The translations under genes were made by a program, and so were the position numbers. The notes beneath the pieces are model-generated. The model was given only the letters and a program-made list of their open reading frames with translations, ran no database searches and had not been told where the DNA came from. From Pedobacter deserti (GTDB lineage Bacteria; Bacteroidota; Bacteroidia; Sphingobacteriales; Sphingobacteriaceae), in the NCBI RefSeq assembly GCF_024436415.1, contig NZ_JAFMZQ010000001.1, positions 1,488,001 through 1,552,000 of the forward strand: a stretch of DNA of 64,000 nucleotides. Direction: 5' to 3'. Of the stretch, positions 1 to 7,120 are shown piece by piece. Within the stretch, counting starts at the first letter, position 1. Each line of letters opens with the position of its first letter.

Positions 1-1
1 A

Positions 2-82
2 TATTCGCTGGATGAAGTGAACGCAAAACGTGTGTGGGAGTTGGGCGAACAAATGACTGGCGTGACATTCAACATCTCCTGA
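2..82 (+). CDS. C-terminal end of an SDR-family oxidoreductase (partial)
   Basis: An open frame enters from the left edge and stops with TGA at 80-82. The 26 visible residues (YSLDEVNAKRVWELGEQMTG and six more) resemble the C-terminal tail of short-chain dehydrogenases, where a 'LWELSE..TGV' stretch is common. The catalytic and cofactor regions lie outside the window, so the substrate cannot be judged. The following AraC gene starts 28 nt later on the same strand, and SDR plus AraC pairs are frequent. Family assignment is tentative. Confidence 0.55.
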   Translation, partial: YSLDEVNAKRVWELGEQMTGVTFNIS

Positions 83-110
83 TATTTAGTACTTTTAACA
101 CACAAGCGAT

Positions 111-920
111 ATGGATTATCAGGTAAATTATATCAACCCGGAAATTAAGCTTTCCTGCTACGAGGGGAAGTTGTTTAAAACGGAAGCGGCATTTGATGAT
201 CACTTGCTTGTGTGGTTAATTTCGGGTGAGACCAAGATTATTCAGGCCGATGAAACATTTGTTTTCGGTGCGGGCAATACGTTTTTGATTCCCAGGCATC
301 AGTTGGCAACGATCATGAATGTGCCAAAGGACGGCTTGCCCCATAAAGCGGTGGCCATGCATTTGTCGATTGAAAGGCTCAGGAACTTTTACATCGATAA
401 AAACATTAAAGCCAAACCTCTGGCTGGCAAGATCATCAGCTTTCACCAGCATCCCTTGCTCCAAAGCTGCTTAGCCTCGTTGATACCCTATTTTGATATG
501 CAGGAGAATTTTCCGGAAGACATCGCATCGCTTAAGATTACCGAGGCAATCAGCATTCTGCGCAGCATTGACAAAGGAATCGATGATATCCTGGCAAATT
601 TTGAAGAGCCGCATAAGATTGAGCTAACCGGCTTTATGGAAAAGAACTTCATGTTCAATATGCCATTGGAAAGATTTGGATATCTGACGGGGCGTAGCCT
701 TACGACCTTTAAGCGGGATTTCAGTAAAGCCTTTAACATGACGCCGCAACGCTGGCTAACCCGGAAACGACTCGAGTTAGCGCATTACGAGTTTACTGAA
801 AAACGCAGACGGCCCGTTGAAGTGTGTTATGAAACAGGTTTCGAAAATCTGTCGCATTTCTCGTATGCTTTCAAGAAACATTATGGTTATGCGCCTAGAG
901 AGTTGTTGAATCGTTTGTGA
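111..920 (+). CDS. AraC family transcriptional regulator
   Basis: A 269-residue protein with an N-terminal cupin-like sensing domain (about residues 10-150) and a C-terminal double helix-turn-helix domain (about residues 170-267). The second helix-turn-helix carries the family signature, with 'YETGFENLSHFSYAFKKHYG' near residues 240-260, followed by 'YAPRELLNR'. It probably binds a small ligand and controls nearby genes, possibly the SDR gene that ends just upstream. The class is clear from the C-terminus; ligand and targets cannot be inferred. Its last codons overlap the -33 element of the next gene's promoter. Confidence 0.93.
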   Translation: MDYQVNYINPEIKLSCYEGKLFKTEAAFDDHLLVWLISGETKIIQADETFVFGAGNTFLIPRHQLATIMNVPKDGLPHKAVAMHLSIERLRNFYIDKNIKAKPLAGKIISFHQHPLLQSCLASLIPYFDMQENFPEDIASLKITEAISILRSIDKGIDDILANFEEPHKIELTGFMEKNFMFNMPLERFGYLTGRSLTTFKRDFSKAFNMTPQRWLTRKRLELAHYEFTEKRRRPVEVCYETGFENLSHFSYAFKKHYGYAPRELLNRL

Positions 921-945
921 ATAGCAACAGCTTTTCTTATCTTGA
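914..945 (+). promoter_or_regulatory. Promoter of the 949 gene, near-leaderless geometry
   Basis: TTTG at 914-917, a 20-nt spacer, then TATCTTG at 938-944, close to the Bacteroidota -33/-7 pattern (TTTG, then TAnnTTTG). The start codon at 949 begins only 4 nt after the -7 element, so transcription would start at or next to the ATG. The -7 box is one T short of consensus. Confidence 0.55.
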
Positions 946-948
946 TGC

Positions 949-1419
949 ATGAACATTCAATTTCAAGAAAAGCAACGGTTCCCGAATATACTCCTTTGGA
1001 TCCTGTTTGCACTTCCGCTTATAGCTTCTTATGGTCTCTATAAACAGTTGGTTTTGAAAGAATCTGTGGGAAATAATCCTGCGCCGGATGGTGTGCTTAT
1101 CGCCGCTACAATTTTCATCTATTGTCTTGCGGGCCTGTTCGCTATTACGAGACTGCACACTAAGATAGACCATACCGGGATTGAAATGCGTTTTGCTCCC
1201 TTTTTTAAAAAGACGTGGAAATGGGAAGATATAGATCATATCCAGGTGATCAATTATGGCTTTGTAGGCGGCTGGGGTATACGGCTTACAATAAAATACG
1301 GTACGGTATTTAACGTTAGCGGTAGTTATGGCTTGGCCGTGGTCTTGAAAAGCGGGAAGAAGTTTGTGATAGGTACGAAAAGGCCTGACGAGATGAATGC
1401 TGCGGTGCAGGGGGGATAA
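949..1419 (+). CDS. Membrane protein with bacterial PH-like domain, unknown function
   Basis: A 156-residue protein. Two hydrophobic segments (about residues 13-31 and 48-67) are followed by a beta-rich soluble part that begins 'TKIDHTGIEMRFAPFFKKTW' and contains 'WEDIDHIQV', a pattern typical of bacterial PH domains anchored by two N-terminal helices. The end 'VVLKSGKKFVIGTKRPDEM' also fits a PH strand plus final helix. No catalytic motif is visible. The function of such proteins is generally unknown. The start at 949 is preceded almost directly by a promoter, suggesting a very short or absent leader. Confidence 0.7.
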   Translation: MNIQFQEKQRFPNILLWILFALPLIASYGLYKQLVLKESVGNNPAPDGVLIAATIFIYCLAGLFAITRLHTKIDHTGIEMRFAPFFKKTWKWEDIDHIQVINYGFVGGWGIRLTIKYGTVFNVSGSYGLAVVLKSGKKFVIGTKRPDEMNAAVQGG

Positions 1420-1499
1420 AGACACTTAATACTGCTAGCCTGAATTATGGAATATTTTACCTTCTGTCATCATAGTGATGTACCTAAACTTAAGCTATC

Positions 1500-2006
1500 A
1501 TGGCAGAATTAAGCGTATCAAGAAACCGCAGGGCAGTTCCAAAAGTGGATCTGACCGCAATGGTCGATTTGGCATTCTTACTAATTACTTTCTTTATGTT
1601 GACCACCTCCTTGTCTAAACCCGTAGCAATGGATATAGCAAAGCCAGACGACGGTGGTGTGCAGGAACCTGTTGCTGCATCTAGGACGATGACGATACTA
1701 CTAGGGAAAAATGACAAAATCGCCTGGTATATGGGCGAGCCAGGCAAAAGCACGCCCGTAATTGAAAGCTTTGAACATATAAGAGCATCCATAGTTGCCA
1801 ACAAACAGAAGGTGGGTTCTACTGTTAAATCGAACGTAGGGAAGTCCTTATTTGTAATTATTAAGCCGACTGCCGGATCCAGCTACAAAAACTTTGTCGA
1901 CATGATGGATGAACTGGCTCTGGCGGATTTAAAAGCAGCTCCAGCTATTGATGATGATCATATTCTAGGTGAGGAAGAAGCATTTTTGAAAAGACATGGG
2001 CTGTGA
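1500..2006 (+). CDS. ExbD/TolR-type biopolymer transport protein (orphan)
   Basis: A 168-residue protein with a short cytoplasmic N-terminus, one transmembrane helix (about residues 17-38) and a periplasmic domain. The helix carries 'VDLTAMVDLAFLLITFFML'; Asp23 matches the proton-conducting aspartate of ExbD/TolR. ExbD works with ExbB and TonB to energise outer-membrane transport. No exbB, tolQ or tonB gene is adjacent, so this copy must rely on a partner elsewhere. It carries an extended, poorly conserved C-terminal tail rich in acidic residues. Family assignment is strong; role is open. Confidence 0.9.
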   Translation: MAELSVSRNRRAVPKVDLTAMVDLAFLLITFFMLTTSLSKPVAMDIAKPDDGGVQEPVAASRTMTILLGKNDKIAWYMGEPGKSTPVIESFEHIRASIVANKQKVGSTVKSNVGKSLFVIIKPTAGSSYKNFVDMMDELALADLKAAPAIDDDHILGEEEAFLKRHGL

Positions 2007-2056
2007 GTCAGGGGATTTTAATTCAATTGTATTATATTAGATAAAATTTAAACACT

Positions 2057-2197
2057 ATGTCAGCTATACTTGAAGTTTTGTTAACAACGCTATTTGGAGC
2101 GCCCGCTTTGAGAAATAAAAGATCTTTTAAACCTGTTCAATTCGCCTTGGCGGTTGTGATGTTGTGTTTCGTCGCTTGGATGGCAGTTGATATCTGA
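2057..2197 (+). CDS. Small membrane protein, 46 aa, unknown
   Basis: Open frame from ATG 2057 to TGA 2195-2197, too short for most gene finders. It begins MSAILEVLLTTLFGAP, has a basic patch RNKRSFK near residues 19-25, and then a hydrophobic segment (about residues 27-46, AVVMLCFVAWMAV). This is the layout of a single-pass small membrane protein with a positive cytoplasmic side. It lies 50 nt after the ExbD gene and 18 nt before the next gene, so co-transcription is plausible. No family is recognised. Confidence 0.5.
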   Translation: MSAILEVLLTTLFGAPALRNKRSFKPVQFALAVVMLCFVAWMAVDI

Positions 2198-2215
2198 TAT
2201 TAAAATCAACATAAG

Positions 2216-2455
2216 ATGATAGCAGTAAAATTGACGGTTGAGCAACTAGTAGCTGCGTTAAAAGGGCTCAATGAGAGAGAAAAAGCGCAGGTGAAACAAG
2301 CCTTAGCTCAAGATCAGGACGCCGTTTTGCGAGAGCCTGATTTGGCTGAGAGGTATAAAAATGCGGCTAAGGATGCATTGCTGTTCGAGAAAGGACAACT
2401 CAAGACCTATTCACTTTCGGAAATTTTAGATGAGCTTTGCGGTCAGATCGTATAA
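2216..2455 (+). CDS. Small hypothetical protein, 79 aa
   Basis: Starts MIAVKLTVEQLVAALKGLNE and is mostly charged and helical, with a C-terminal 'YSLSEILDELCGQIV'. It resembles short antitoxin-like or addiction-module-component proteins in size and composition, but no toxin gene follows: the next feature on this strand is the candidate small RNA. I do not recognise a family with certainty. It is the last gene before a promoter-hairpin-terminator unit. Confidence 0.6.
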   Translation: MIAVKLTVEQLVAALKGLNEREKAQVKQALAQDQDAVLREPDLAERYKNAAKDALLFEKGQLKTYSLSEILDELCGQIV

Positions 2456-2461
2456 TAAAAC

Positions 2462-2492
2462 TTGTTTTTTATTAACGATCAGCGTAACTTTG
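2462..2492 (+). promoter_or_regulatory. Promoter of the candidate small RNA
   Basis: TTG at 2462-2464, a 20-nt spacer and TAACTTTG at 2485-2492 fit the Bacteroidota primary-sigma consensus well. It lies in a gene-free stretch with no coding start on the plus strand for the next 900 nt, so it appears to drive the short transcript that ends at 2576. Confidence 0.6.
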
Positions 2493-2498
2493 TTCTAC

Positions 2499-2576
2499 AG
2501 TGCCCGGCTATTCATTTGCAATAGTCCTGCACTTTAAAAGAAGAACATATAACCCAGGCCAAGCCCTGGGTTTTTT
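2499..2576 (+). ncRNA. Candidate structured small RNA, about 78 nt
   Basis: The start is inferred as about 7 nt after the -7 element. The segment holds a two-part stem: AGTGC (2500-2504) pairs with GCACT (2528-2532), and CTATT (2509-2513) pairs with AATAG (2521-2525), leaving a small internal loop and a 7-nt apical loop. A terminator hairpin then closes the transcript. There is no convincing reading frame. I do not recognise it as a known RNA family; length and promoter-to-terminator layout are typical of independently transcribed small RNAs. Confidence 0.5.
2551..2576 (+). terminator. Rho-independent terminator of the candidate small RNA
   Basis: Perfect 8-bp stem AACCCAGG (2551-2558) and CCTGGGTT (2565-2572) with a 6-nt loop, followed by a run of T to 2576. 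Confidence 0.85.
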
Positions 2577-2681
2577 GATTTTTGGTCTTTTTGTTGAGGT
2601 TAAAAAAGGCCGCCCGCACCAGGCGACCTTTTGATCGCTTCTTGTGTTTCGCCGATGAAATAAGAAGCGAGAGGGCGTAGT

Positions 2682-3326
2682 TTAATGAGTTTTAAGCCAT
2701 TCCAGTCGGCGCTGATCTGGCAGATGTTTTACAGTAAAGTTTTCAAATTTGGCTTCGAAGCCATCACCATCAGGGCTGGCGGCCATTAAGCCCACCATTA
2801 CGGGGCTGTTGTCTTGCAGGGGTGCGTTCCGGGTCATGATGTAGGTCTTGTCGTCAAGTGAATAAAAGATTTCGATCGCGTCCAGCCTGCGTACTACTTT
2901 GATCCAGATGAATGGCGGTACTTTTTCGAGCGTAGTAACGCTCCAGTCGCTTTTCACGTTGGTTACCACTGTGCTCACGTTAAATTTGCCGTCAACGAAC
3001 TCTACTCCGGTTTTAATATAGTGTTTTTCGTCTATGCGTATCATCAGGCCCATCTGATCGAAGCGCGCCTTATATGCTCCGGTCAGTTTTACCTTAGCTT
3101 CAAATTCGCCTCCATAATTGGCGTAGTAAAAGGGTGCATCGTCTACCGTAAATCCGTAATGCGAAATGCGCCAGTAGTCGGTCTTCGGCGTTACCTGCAT
3201 GATGAGGCTGTTGTCTTTGATCTCCCACTTTTGCGGTTCGTTAAACCAATGCAGCTTATTAAGACTTTGAGCCTTTGCACTGGTAAGGCCCGCAATGAGA
3301 AATAGGGCAAAAAAGATTTTTTTCAT
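2682..3326 (-). CDS. Exported DUF1349 domain protein
   Basis: A 214-residue protein when started at MKKIFFALFLIAGLTSAKAQ, a clear signal peptide; an upstream start would add 12 residues before it. The mature part is a concanavalin-like beta sandwich of the DUF1349 type, with 'WFNEPQKWEI', 'GLMIRIDEKHYIKTGVEF' and 'PVMVGLMAASPDGDGFEAKF'. Such proteins are thought to bind or process carbohydrate-like ligands, but no enzymatic activity is established for most. It is divergent from the LuxR-type gene, and a good promoter lies between them. Confidence 0.85.
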   Translation of the reverse strand: MKKIFFALFLIAGLTSAKAQSLNKLHWFNEPQKWEIKDNSLIMQVTPKTDYWRISHYGFTVDDAPFYYANYGGEFEAKVKLTGAYKARFDQMGLMIRIDEKHYIKTGVEFVDGKFNVSTVVTNVKSDWSVTTLEKVPPFIWIKVVRRLDAIEIFYSLDDKTYIMTRNAPLQDNSPVMVGLMAASPDGDGFEAKFENFTVKHLPDQRRLEWLKTH

Positions 3327-3359
3327 GATTTTTATTTCAGGACTAACTTGTATGTTTAG

Positions 3360-3390
3360 CAAAGTTATCGACTGTTTAACCGTTATTCAA
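3360..3390 (-). promoter_or_regulatory. Promoter of the DUF1349 gene
   Basis: On the minus strand TTG (3390-3388), a 20-nt spacer and TAACTTTG (3367-3360) match the Bacteroidota consensus. The predicted transcript starts about 27 nt before the ATG at 3326, which supports that start. The -33 element touches the start codon of the divergent LuxR-type gene. Confidence 0.65.
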
Positions 3391-4175
3391 TGGTGATAAA
3401 TAACCATAGCAATACTGATTCAAATCTTCGCCAGCTTCTGGATATAAAGCTGCTGGCTCAGCCATTTGGCGGTGCTGAAGGGCAGATTACGCTTGAACAG
3501 GCAAAGTTGATTGCCGAGGTATACAATAGGATAGACCAGTGTACCTGCGTGTTGAGCGATCTGAAATCCAGAAAGAGCTATATTTATTATAGTGCCCTCG
3601 CGGCACGTCTTGGGATTGAGCAGCGCGAGTTGGAAATCGATTCTATTTGGGAGGATGCATTGCTTTCGAGGATGCATCCGAAAGATGTACAGGCAAAATA
3701 TCGGCTTGAACTGCAGTACTTTCAGCTCCTTAGTGCGGTTCCGGTGGCGGAGCGTGGTAACTATGAGGTAATTACTGGTCTGCGCGCCAGAGATGAGCAG
3801 GGGAAGTTTGTTAAGTTGAAGCACAGGTTGCTTTACATAAGCAGTGCAGACGATGGCTCGGTCTCTTTAGCACTCTGTTTGTATTATTTGGTATACGATC
3901 ACCCGGGCCACGGCGTACCTGAAGGTGTTATCGTAAACAGGAAAACCGGGCTCGTGATTGGTTATGACGAAGAACAGTTTAACCGGCTTCTAAGTCCCAG
4001 GGAACTGCAGGTGCTGCAGCTGATTAAGGCTGGCCTGCGAAGCAAAGAAATTGCCGATAAGTTGTTGCTGAGTATCAACACGGTGAACCGGCACCGACAA
4101 AATATTCTTAAAAAGCTTAACGTAACGAATGCTATGGAGGCTTGCAGCGTGGCGGTGGTTACGGGGTTGGTATGA
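3390..4175 (+). CDS. LuxR-type (GerE) transcriptional regulator
   Basis: A 261-residue protein. The N-terminal part (about residues 35-170) looks like a PAS-type sensing fold, and residues about 198-258 form a GerE helix-turn-helix: 'LSPRELQVLQLIKAG', 'SKEIADKLLLSINTVNRHRQ'. No phospho-acceptor receiver domain is visible, so it is not a classical response regulator. The signal is unknown. It is divergent from the DUF1349 gene and ends 20 nt before the convergent XRE gene. The class is secure from the DNA-binding domain. Confidence 0.9.
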   Translation: MVINNHSNTDSNLRQLLDIKLLAQPFGGAEGQITLEQAKLIAEVYNRIDQCTCVLSDLKSRKSYIYYSALAARLGIEQRELEIDSIWEDALLSRMHPKDVQAKYRLELQYFQLLSAVPVAERGNYEVITGLRARDEQGKFVKLKHRLLYISSADDGSVSLALCLYYLVYDHPGHGVPEGVIVNRKTGLVIGYDEEQFNRLLSPRELQVLQLIKAGLRSKEIADKLLLSINTVNRHRQNILKKLNVTNAMEACSVAVVTGLV

Positions 4176-4195
4176 ATACCGCCAGGCATCCTGAG

Positions 4196-4606
4196 CTACT
4201 TCAGCTGCTGCTTTAGTATTTCAACTTTCTCCTGCTCACTTTTGAGTAGGCGTTCGTATAGCGCTTTGTTTTCTTCAATCACTTGCATCAGCTTGTCAAG
4301 AGGGTTGAAGGTTGGTTGAACATTTATCGCATTCAGCGTAGAAGTGTCATTGCTCGTAAAAGTGTTCGAGATAATGTTAAGTACATTTTCTTCACTAAAA
4401 TTCTTAATCCCTTCTACCGGTACGCCTAGCACTTTCGCTACCCTTTGCAACAATTCTTCTTCCACCAATTCACTAGCCTCCATTCTGGAAACCGTCTGCT
4501 GACTCACACCTAATTCTGCTGCAAGGGCTTCTTGTTTTATACCCCTAAGTTCGCGAATGCGGCTGATCTTTCTGCCCAGGTGCGCTTGCTTTTTGATGGT
4601 TTCCAT
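4196..4606 (-). CDS. XRE family helix-turn-helix protein with C-terminal coiled coil
   Basis: A 136-residue protein from METIKKQAHLGRKISRIREL. The helix-turn-helix covers about residues 10-65 ('KQEALAAELGVSQQTVSRME'), and the C-terminus from about residue 105 is a charged helix ('VIEENKALYERLLKSEQEKV') likely to dimerise as a coiled coil. A frame extension of 11 residues upstream is less likely to be coding. It resembles regulators that control their own gene or a mobile element, but no neighbour suggests a target. Confidence 0.88.
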   Translation of the reverse strand: METIKKQAHLGRKISRIRELRGIKQEALAAELGVSQQTVSRMEASELVEEELLQRVAKVLGVPVEGIKNFSEENVLNIISNTFTSNDTSTLNAINVQPTFNPLDKLMQVIEENKALYERLLKSEQEKVEILKQQLK

Positions 4607-4722
4607 AACGTAAATATACATATTTGAAGGATATCGCAATTCATTATATGGTATAATACATGCTGCTCAGCGTAAAGTACTCCTGAAATGAGTTCGACAC
4701 ACGGAGTCTGAGGGGCATTTTT

Positions 4723-5205
4723 ATGTTCATGACTAGAATAAGTTTTTTCGTTCTCATGCTGATGCTTGCGCTCTGCGGGCAATATGAGGCGGCGGCACAA
4801 AGGAAGAATAGCTGCGATGTGAGTGCCTATGATCGCTGTAAATGGGGCTTCAGCAAATTTAAAAGTGGTTTTGAATCGTCATTTCATATAACACCCTCGC
4901 GCTTTAATAAAGGCCGGCGCATCATTGTATATAACAAGTCGCTGGCAGAACTGTACGCTATTGCCCTTGGTGCCGGAAACCAGTTTTCGTGTGAGCAGAT
5001 CATTGTCAACGTGCGTAAACCCCAGATGCTGCAGGCTAAGTATTGTTATGAGTTAAATACCCCGCCCGATCTAACAGATGTTATGTTTGTGATCATGCAA
5101 CAGCATCTGGAGGGGCAGTATCCGGAATATACCGCTGCCCTGGAAGAGCGAACGATTGGCGGCGTGACAATGAGTTGTGTGGTGCTGCGCGACAAGGAAA
5201 GCTAG
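4723..5205 (+). CDS. Exported hypothetical protein
   Basis: A 160-residue protein with an N-terminal signal peptide ending near AAAQ (residue 25); a second ATG two codons in gives an equivalent start. The mature part has several cysteines and phrases such as 'IIVYNKSLAELYAIALGAG' and 'YCYELNTPPDLTDVMFVIMQ' that recall the N-terminal region of DUF3738-type proteins, but this resemblance is weak. It ends with a 4-nt convergent overlap with the HxlR gene. Function is unknown. Confidence 0.7.
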   Translation: MFMTRISFFVLMLMLALCGQYEAAAQRKNSCDVSAYDRCKWGFSKFKSGFESSFHITPSRFNKGRRIIVYNKSLAELYAIALGAGNQFSCEQIIVNVRKPQMLQAKYCYELNTPPDLTDVMFVIMQQHLEGQYPEYTAALEERTIGGVTMSCVVLRDKES

Positions 5206-5555
5206 GATGTCTTTCGCATACTTTGCTTGATCTTTTCCCGGTGCTGCATGCCCCAGTCGCGCAGTTCGGAAAGAACATGTGATAGCGACTCGCTGTATGC
5301 AGTTGCTTCATAAACGATTCGTTGCGGAGTGTCATCATGCACGCGACGAACCACAAATTCGTTCAGTTCAAGTTCCTTTAATTCTTTGGCAAGCATCTTT
5401 GGGCCTATCCTTTTAAGGATCTTTTGCAGTTCTCCGAACCGTCGGGGAGATTCGGTCAGCGAAAATATAATGGCCAGTTTCCATTTACCGCCCAATACGT
5501 ATAGGGCGTCGCTGATATAGTTAGCGCTGGCGGTGCATTGTTCGTGATTTTCCAT
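5202..5555 (-). CDS. HxlR family regulator, likely redox or quinone sensing
   Basis: A 117-residue winged-helix protein with the HxlR pattern 'ALYVLGGKWKLAIIFSL', 'RRFGELQKIL' and 'IGPKMLAKELKELE'. It has a single cysteine, Cys7, in the N-terminal position used by quinone/diamide-sensing members such as YodB of Bacillus. It is divergent from an azoreductase gene, the same pairing as YodB-AzoR1, and multiple palindromes lie between the two. I infer that it represses the azoreductase and itself until Cys7 is modified. The regulator class is certain; the signal is inferred. Confidence 0.93.
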   Translation of the reverse strand: MENHEQCTASANYISDALYVLGGKWKLAIIFSLTESPRRFGELQKILKRIGPKMLAKELKELELNEFVVRRVHDDTPQRIVYEATAYSESLSHVLSELRDWGMQHREKIKQSMRKTS

Positions 5556-5559
5556 AACA

Positions 5560-5567
5560 CAAAGTTA
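5560..5567 (-). promoter_or_regulatory. -7 element of the HxlR gene
   Basis: TAACTTTG on the minus strand, 4 nt upstream of the start codon at 5555. No clear -33 element is present because the operator palindromes fill that position, which fits autorepression. The short distance again implies a very short or absent leader. Confidence 0.5.
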
Positions 5568-5568
5568 A

Positions 5569-5605
5569 GCACTTCCATTTAGGGAAGTGCTTCCCTGCAG
5601 GGAAG
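5569..5605. promoter_or_regulatory. Dense palindromic operator between HxlR and azoreductase genes
   Basis: Three overlapping inverted repeats are built from four alternating copies of a CTTCC half-site: GCACTTCC (5569-5576) with GGAAGTGC (5583-5590); GGGAAG (5582-5587) with CTTCCC (5590-5595); and the perfect palindrome CTTCCCTGCAGGGAAG (5590-5605). The block is 2 nt from the regulator's -7 box and 28 nt from that of the azoreductase. It is the obvious binding site for the adjacent HxlR protein, probably occupied by two or more dimers. Confidence 0.7.
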
Positions 5606-5632
5606 TATGGGTTCAACCCTGATTGGCAGAAA

Positions 5633-5640
5633 TAACTTTG
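5633..5640 (+). promoter_or_regulatory. -7 element of the azoreductase gene
   Basis: TAACTTTG matches the TAnnTTTG consensus, 27 nt upstream of the ATG at 5668. The -33 region, around 5612, is weak, and the operator palindromes lie just upstream. Confidence 0.5.
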
Positions 5641-5667
5641 CTGCAAATAATTTGAATCGGAATAATC

Positions 5668-6267
5668 ATGAAAACAATTCTTCATTTAACTTCAAGTCCC
5701 CGTCATGAGGCCTCAGTGAGTATCAGTTTAGGTAAAGCAATCGTAGAGCAGCTCCAGCAAAGGTATCCGGAGAGCAGGGTAGAAGAGGTTGATCTTCTGC
5801 AGCGGAATATCCCTCATCTTAACGCCCAGCATCTGCAATCTTTTTTCACGCCAACGGAGCAGCTTACTGCGGCCGATCAGGAAGCGATACGGCATTCTGA
5901 TAATGCAATCAGTCAGCTGACGGCGGCTGATCTTATTGTTATCGGCGCGCCGATGTATAATTTTACCATCCATTCGTCGCTAAAGGCCTGGATCGACCAC
6001 ATCACACGCGCGGGCAAGACCTTTAAATATGGGGAGCACGGACCTGAAGGCCTGGTTAAAAATAAGAAGGTCTATCTCGCTGTGGCTTCCGGCGGAGTTT
6101 ACACCGAAGGTCCTTATCAGCCGTACGACTTTGCCGTGCCTTACCTGAAATCCATGCTTGGCTTTTTGGGAATGACTGATGTTACGGTATACAGAGCAGA
6201 GGGTATCAATATTCCCGGAATGCAGGAGCATGCGCTGGAAAAAGCGGTTGCTGAAATAAGTGTTTAA
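5668..6267 (+). CDS. azoR: FMN-dependent NADH-azoreductase / quinone reductase
   Basis: A 199-residue flavodoxin-like protein. Family hallmarks are the N-terminal phosphate-binding loop 'HLTSSPRHEASVS', the 'GAPMYNFTIHSSLKAWIDHI' segment around residues 93-112 and 'VASGGVYTEGPYQPYDF' near residue 140. AzoR enzymes use NAD(P)H and FMN to reduce quinones (two-electron) and azo dyes, protecting the cell from quinone thiol stress. The divergent HxlR gene and the shared operator indicate induction by electrophiles or quinones. Length is normal for the family. Confidence 0.93.
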   Translation: MKTILHLTSSPRHEASVSISLGKAIVEQLQQRYPESRVEEVDLLQRNIPHLNAQHLQSFFTPTEQLTAADQEAIRHSDNAISQLTAADLIVIGAPMYNFTIHSSLKAWIDHITRAGKTFKYGEHGPEGLVKNKKVYLAVASGGVYTEGPYQPYDFAVPYLKSMLGFLGMTDVTVYRAEGINIPGMQEHALEKAVAEISV

Positions 6268-6297
6268 TATGGGTTGTGATGATCTGGTTTGTAATTC

Positions 6298-6325
6298 TTT
6301 CACTATCTTAACGGAACCAATTAAC
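6298..6325 (+). promoter_or_regulatory. Shared upstream element, copy A
   Basis: Contains CACTATCTTAACGGAACC followed by AATTAAC, 5 nt before the start codon at 6331. It aligns over its length with copies before 7121 and 8253. TATCTTAA may act as a -7 element. Confidence 0.45.
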
Positions 6326-6330
6326 GTTTT

Positions 6331-7086
6331 ATGAACCGGATCATTTTTACCTTAATCTTATCATTTACTGCCTCATTTACGATCGCACAATCAGGCGTGC
6401 AAAATGGTATAAAAGTAGAACGCAGAACCATGACGGGCGCGGAATATAACCGGCTACCTAAGCAGGCGCTCCCCACAGATTCTCGTGTTTATGATTTGGT
6501 TGGAAACGTGCTCGATTCAACTGAGGTACAGCGCCGGCTTGCCACTTATGAATATGAGGTGCGAACCTACGAAGTTGGCGGATCCCTGAGATACGTGCTC
6601 ACAAAATTCAACGAGCGTGATATAGAGCGCGAGCGCGAACTGGAGGAATACCTGAAGCCTGGCAGCCCTCTGCTCCAAAAGGGTATGACGTTGGATCTTA
6701 AACCTTTCGAAAGCCGTACCGACATCGAGGCCTTGAACGGAAAGGCAGTAGTCTTGATATTCTGGTGTGAGGACTGTTACCAAAGAATTCCTGATGCTTA
6801 TAAGCAGGTAAATGACGTACTATCAAGGTTTCATGGTTCAGAAAAGCTTGCCATTATCACTGTGACACATCATTCTGTTGATCAATCTATAGCAGCCCTT
6901 AAAAAAAGCCCGATAGTAAACACGCAGCATATTGTGGCTGCGGCCGACCTCACTTCAAAATTCGAAACTGGTAACAAGCCGGTGATCGTGGTGACTGACC
7001 AGAATCACAAGATTGTATATGCTACTCGCAACTGGGCCGGGATGACGCCTCGGAAGATTTTTCTGTCTATCAAAGATTTAAAGTGA
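6331..7086 (+). CDS. Exported thioredoxin-like (TlpA-type) protein with CEDC motif
   Basis: A 251-residue protein with a signal peptide ending near SFTIAQ (residue 20). The C-terminal half is a thioredoxin-like fold: 'AVVLIFWCEDC' has Cys146 and Cys149, then 'KLAIITVTHHSVDQSIAALK' and 'GNKPVIVVTDQNHKIVY'. The redox pair is C-E-D-C, not the common C-P-x-C. The N-terminal 110 residues are specific to this protein and its paralogue at 8253, with which it shares most of its length. A periplasmic or outer-membrane redox role is probable; the partner is unknown. Confidence 0.8.
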   Translation: MNRIIFTLILSFTASFTIAQSGVQNGIKVERRTMTGAEYNRLPKQALPTDSRVYDLVGNVLDSTEVQRRLATYEYEVRTYEVGGSLRYVLTKFNERDIERERELEEYLKPGSPLLQKGMTLDLKPFESRTDIEALNGKAVVLIFWCEDCYQRIPDAYKQVNDVLSRFHGSEKLAIITVTHHSVDQSIAALKKSPIVNTQHIVAAADLTSKFETGNKPVIVVTDQNHKIVYATRNWAGMTPRKIFLSIKDLK

Positions 7087-7090
7087 GATT

Positions 7091-7115
7091 GCTATCTTAG
7101 TGCAACTAAATTAAC
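7091..7115 (+). promoter_or_regulatory. Shared upstream element, copy B
   Basis: GCTATCTTAGTGCAACTA followed by AATTAAC, ending 5 nt before the ATG at 7121. It has the same spacing to the start codon as copy A, which supports 7121 as the start. Confidence 0.4.
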
Positions 7116-7120
7116 TTTCG

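Noticed and set aside
2216..2455. Toxin-antitoxin module
   Set aside because: Size fits an antitoxin, but no toxin gene is adjacent on either side.
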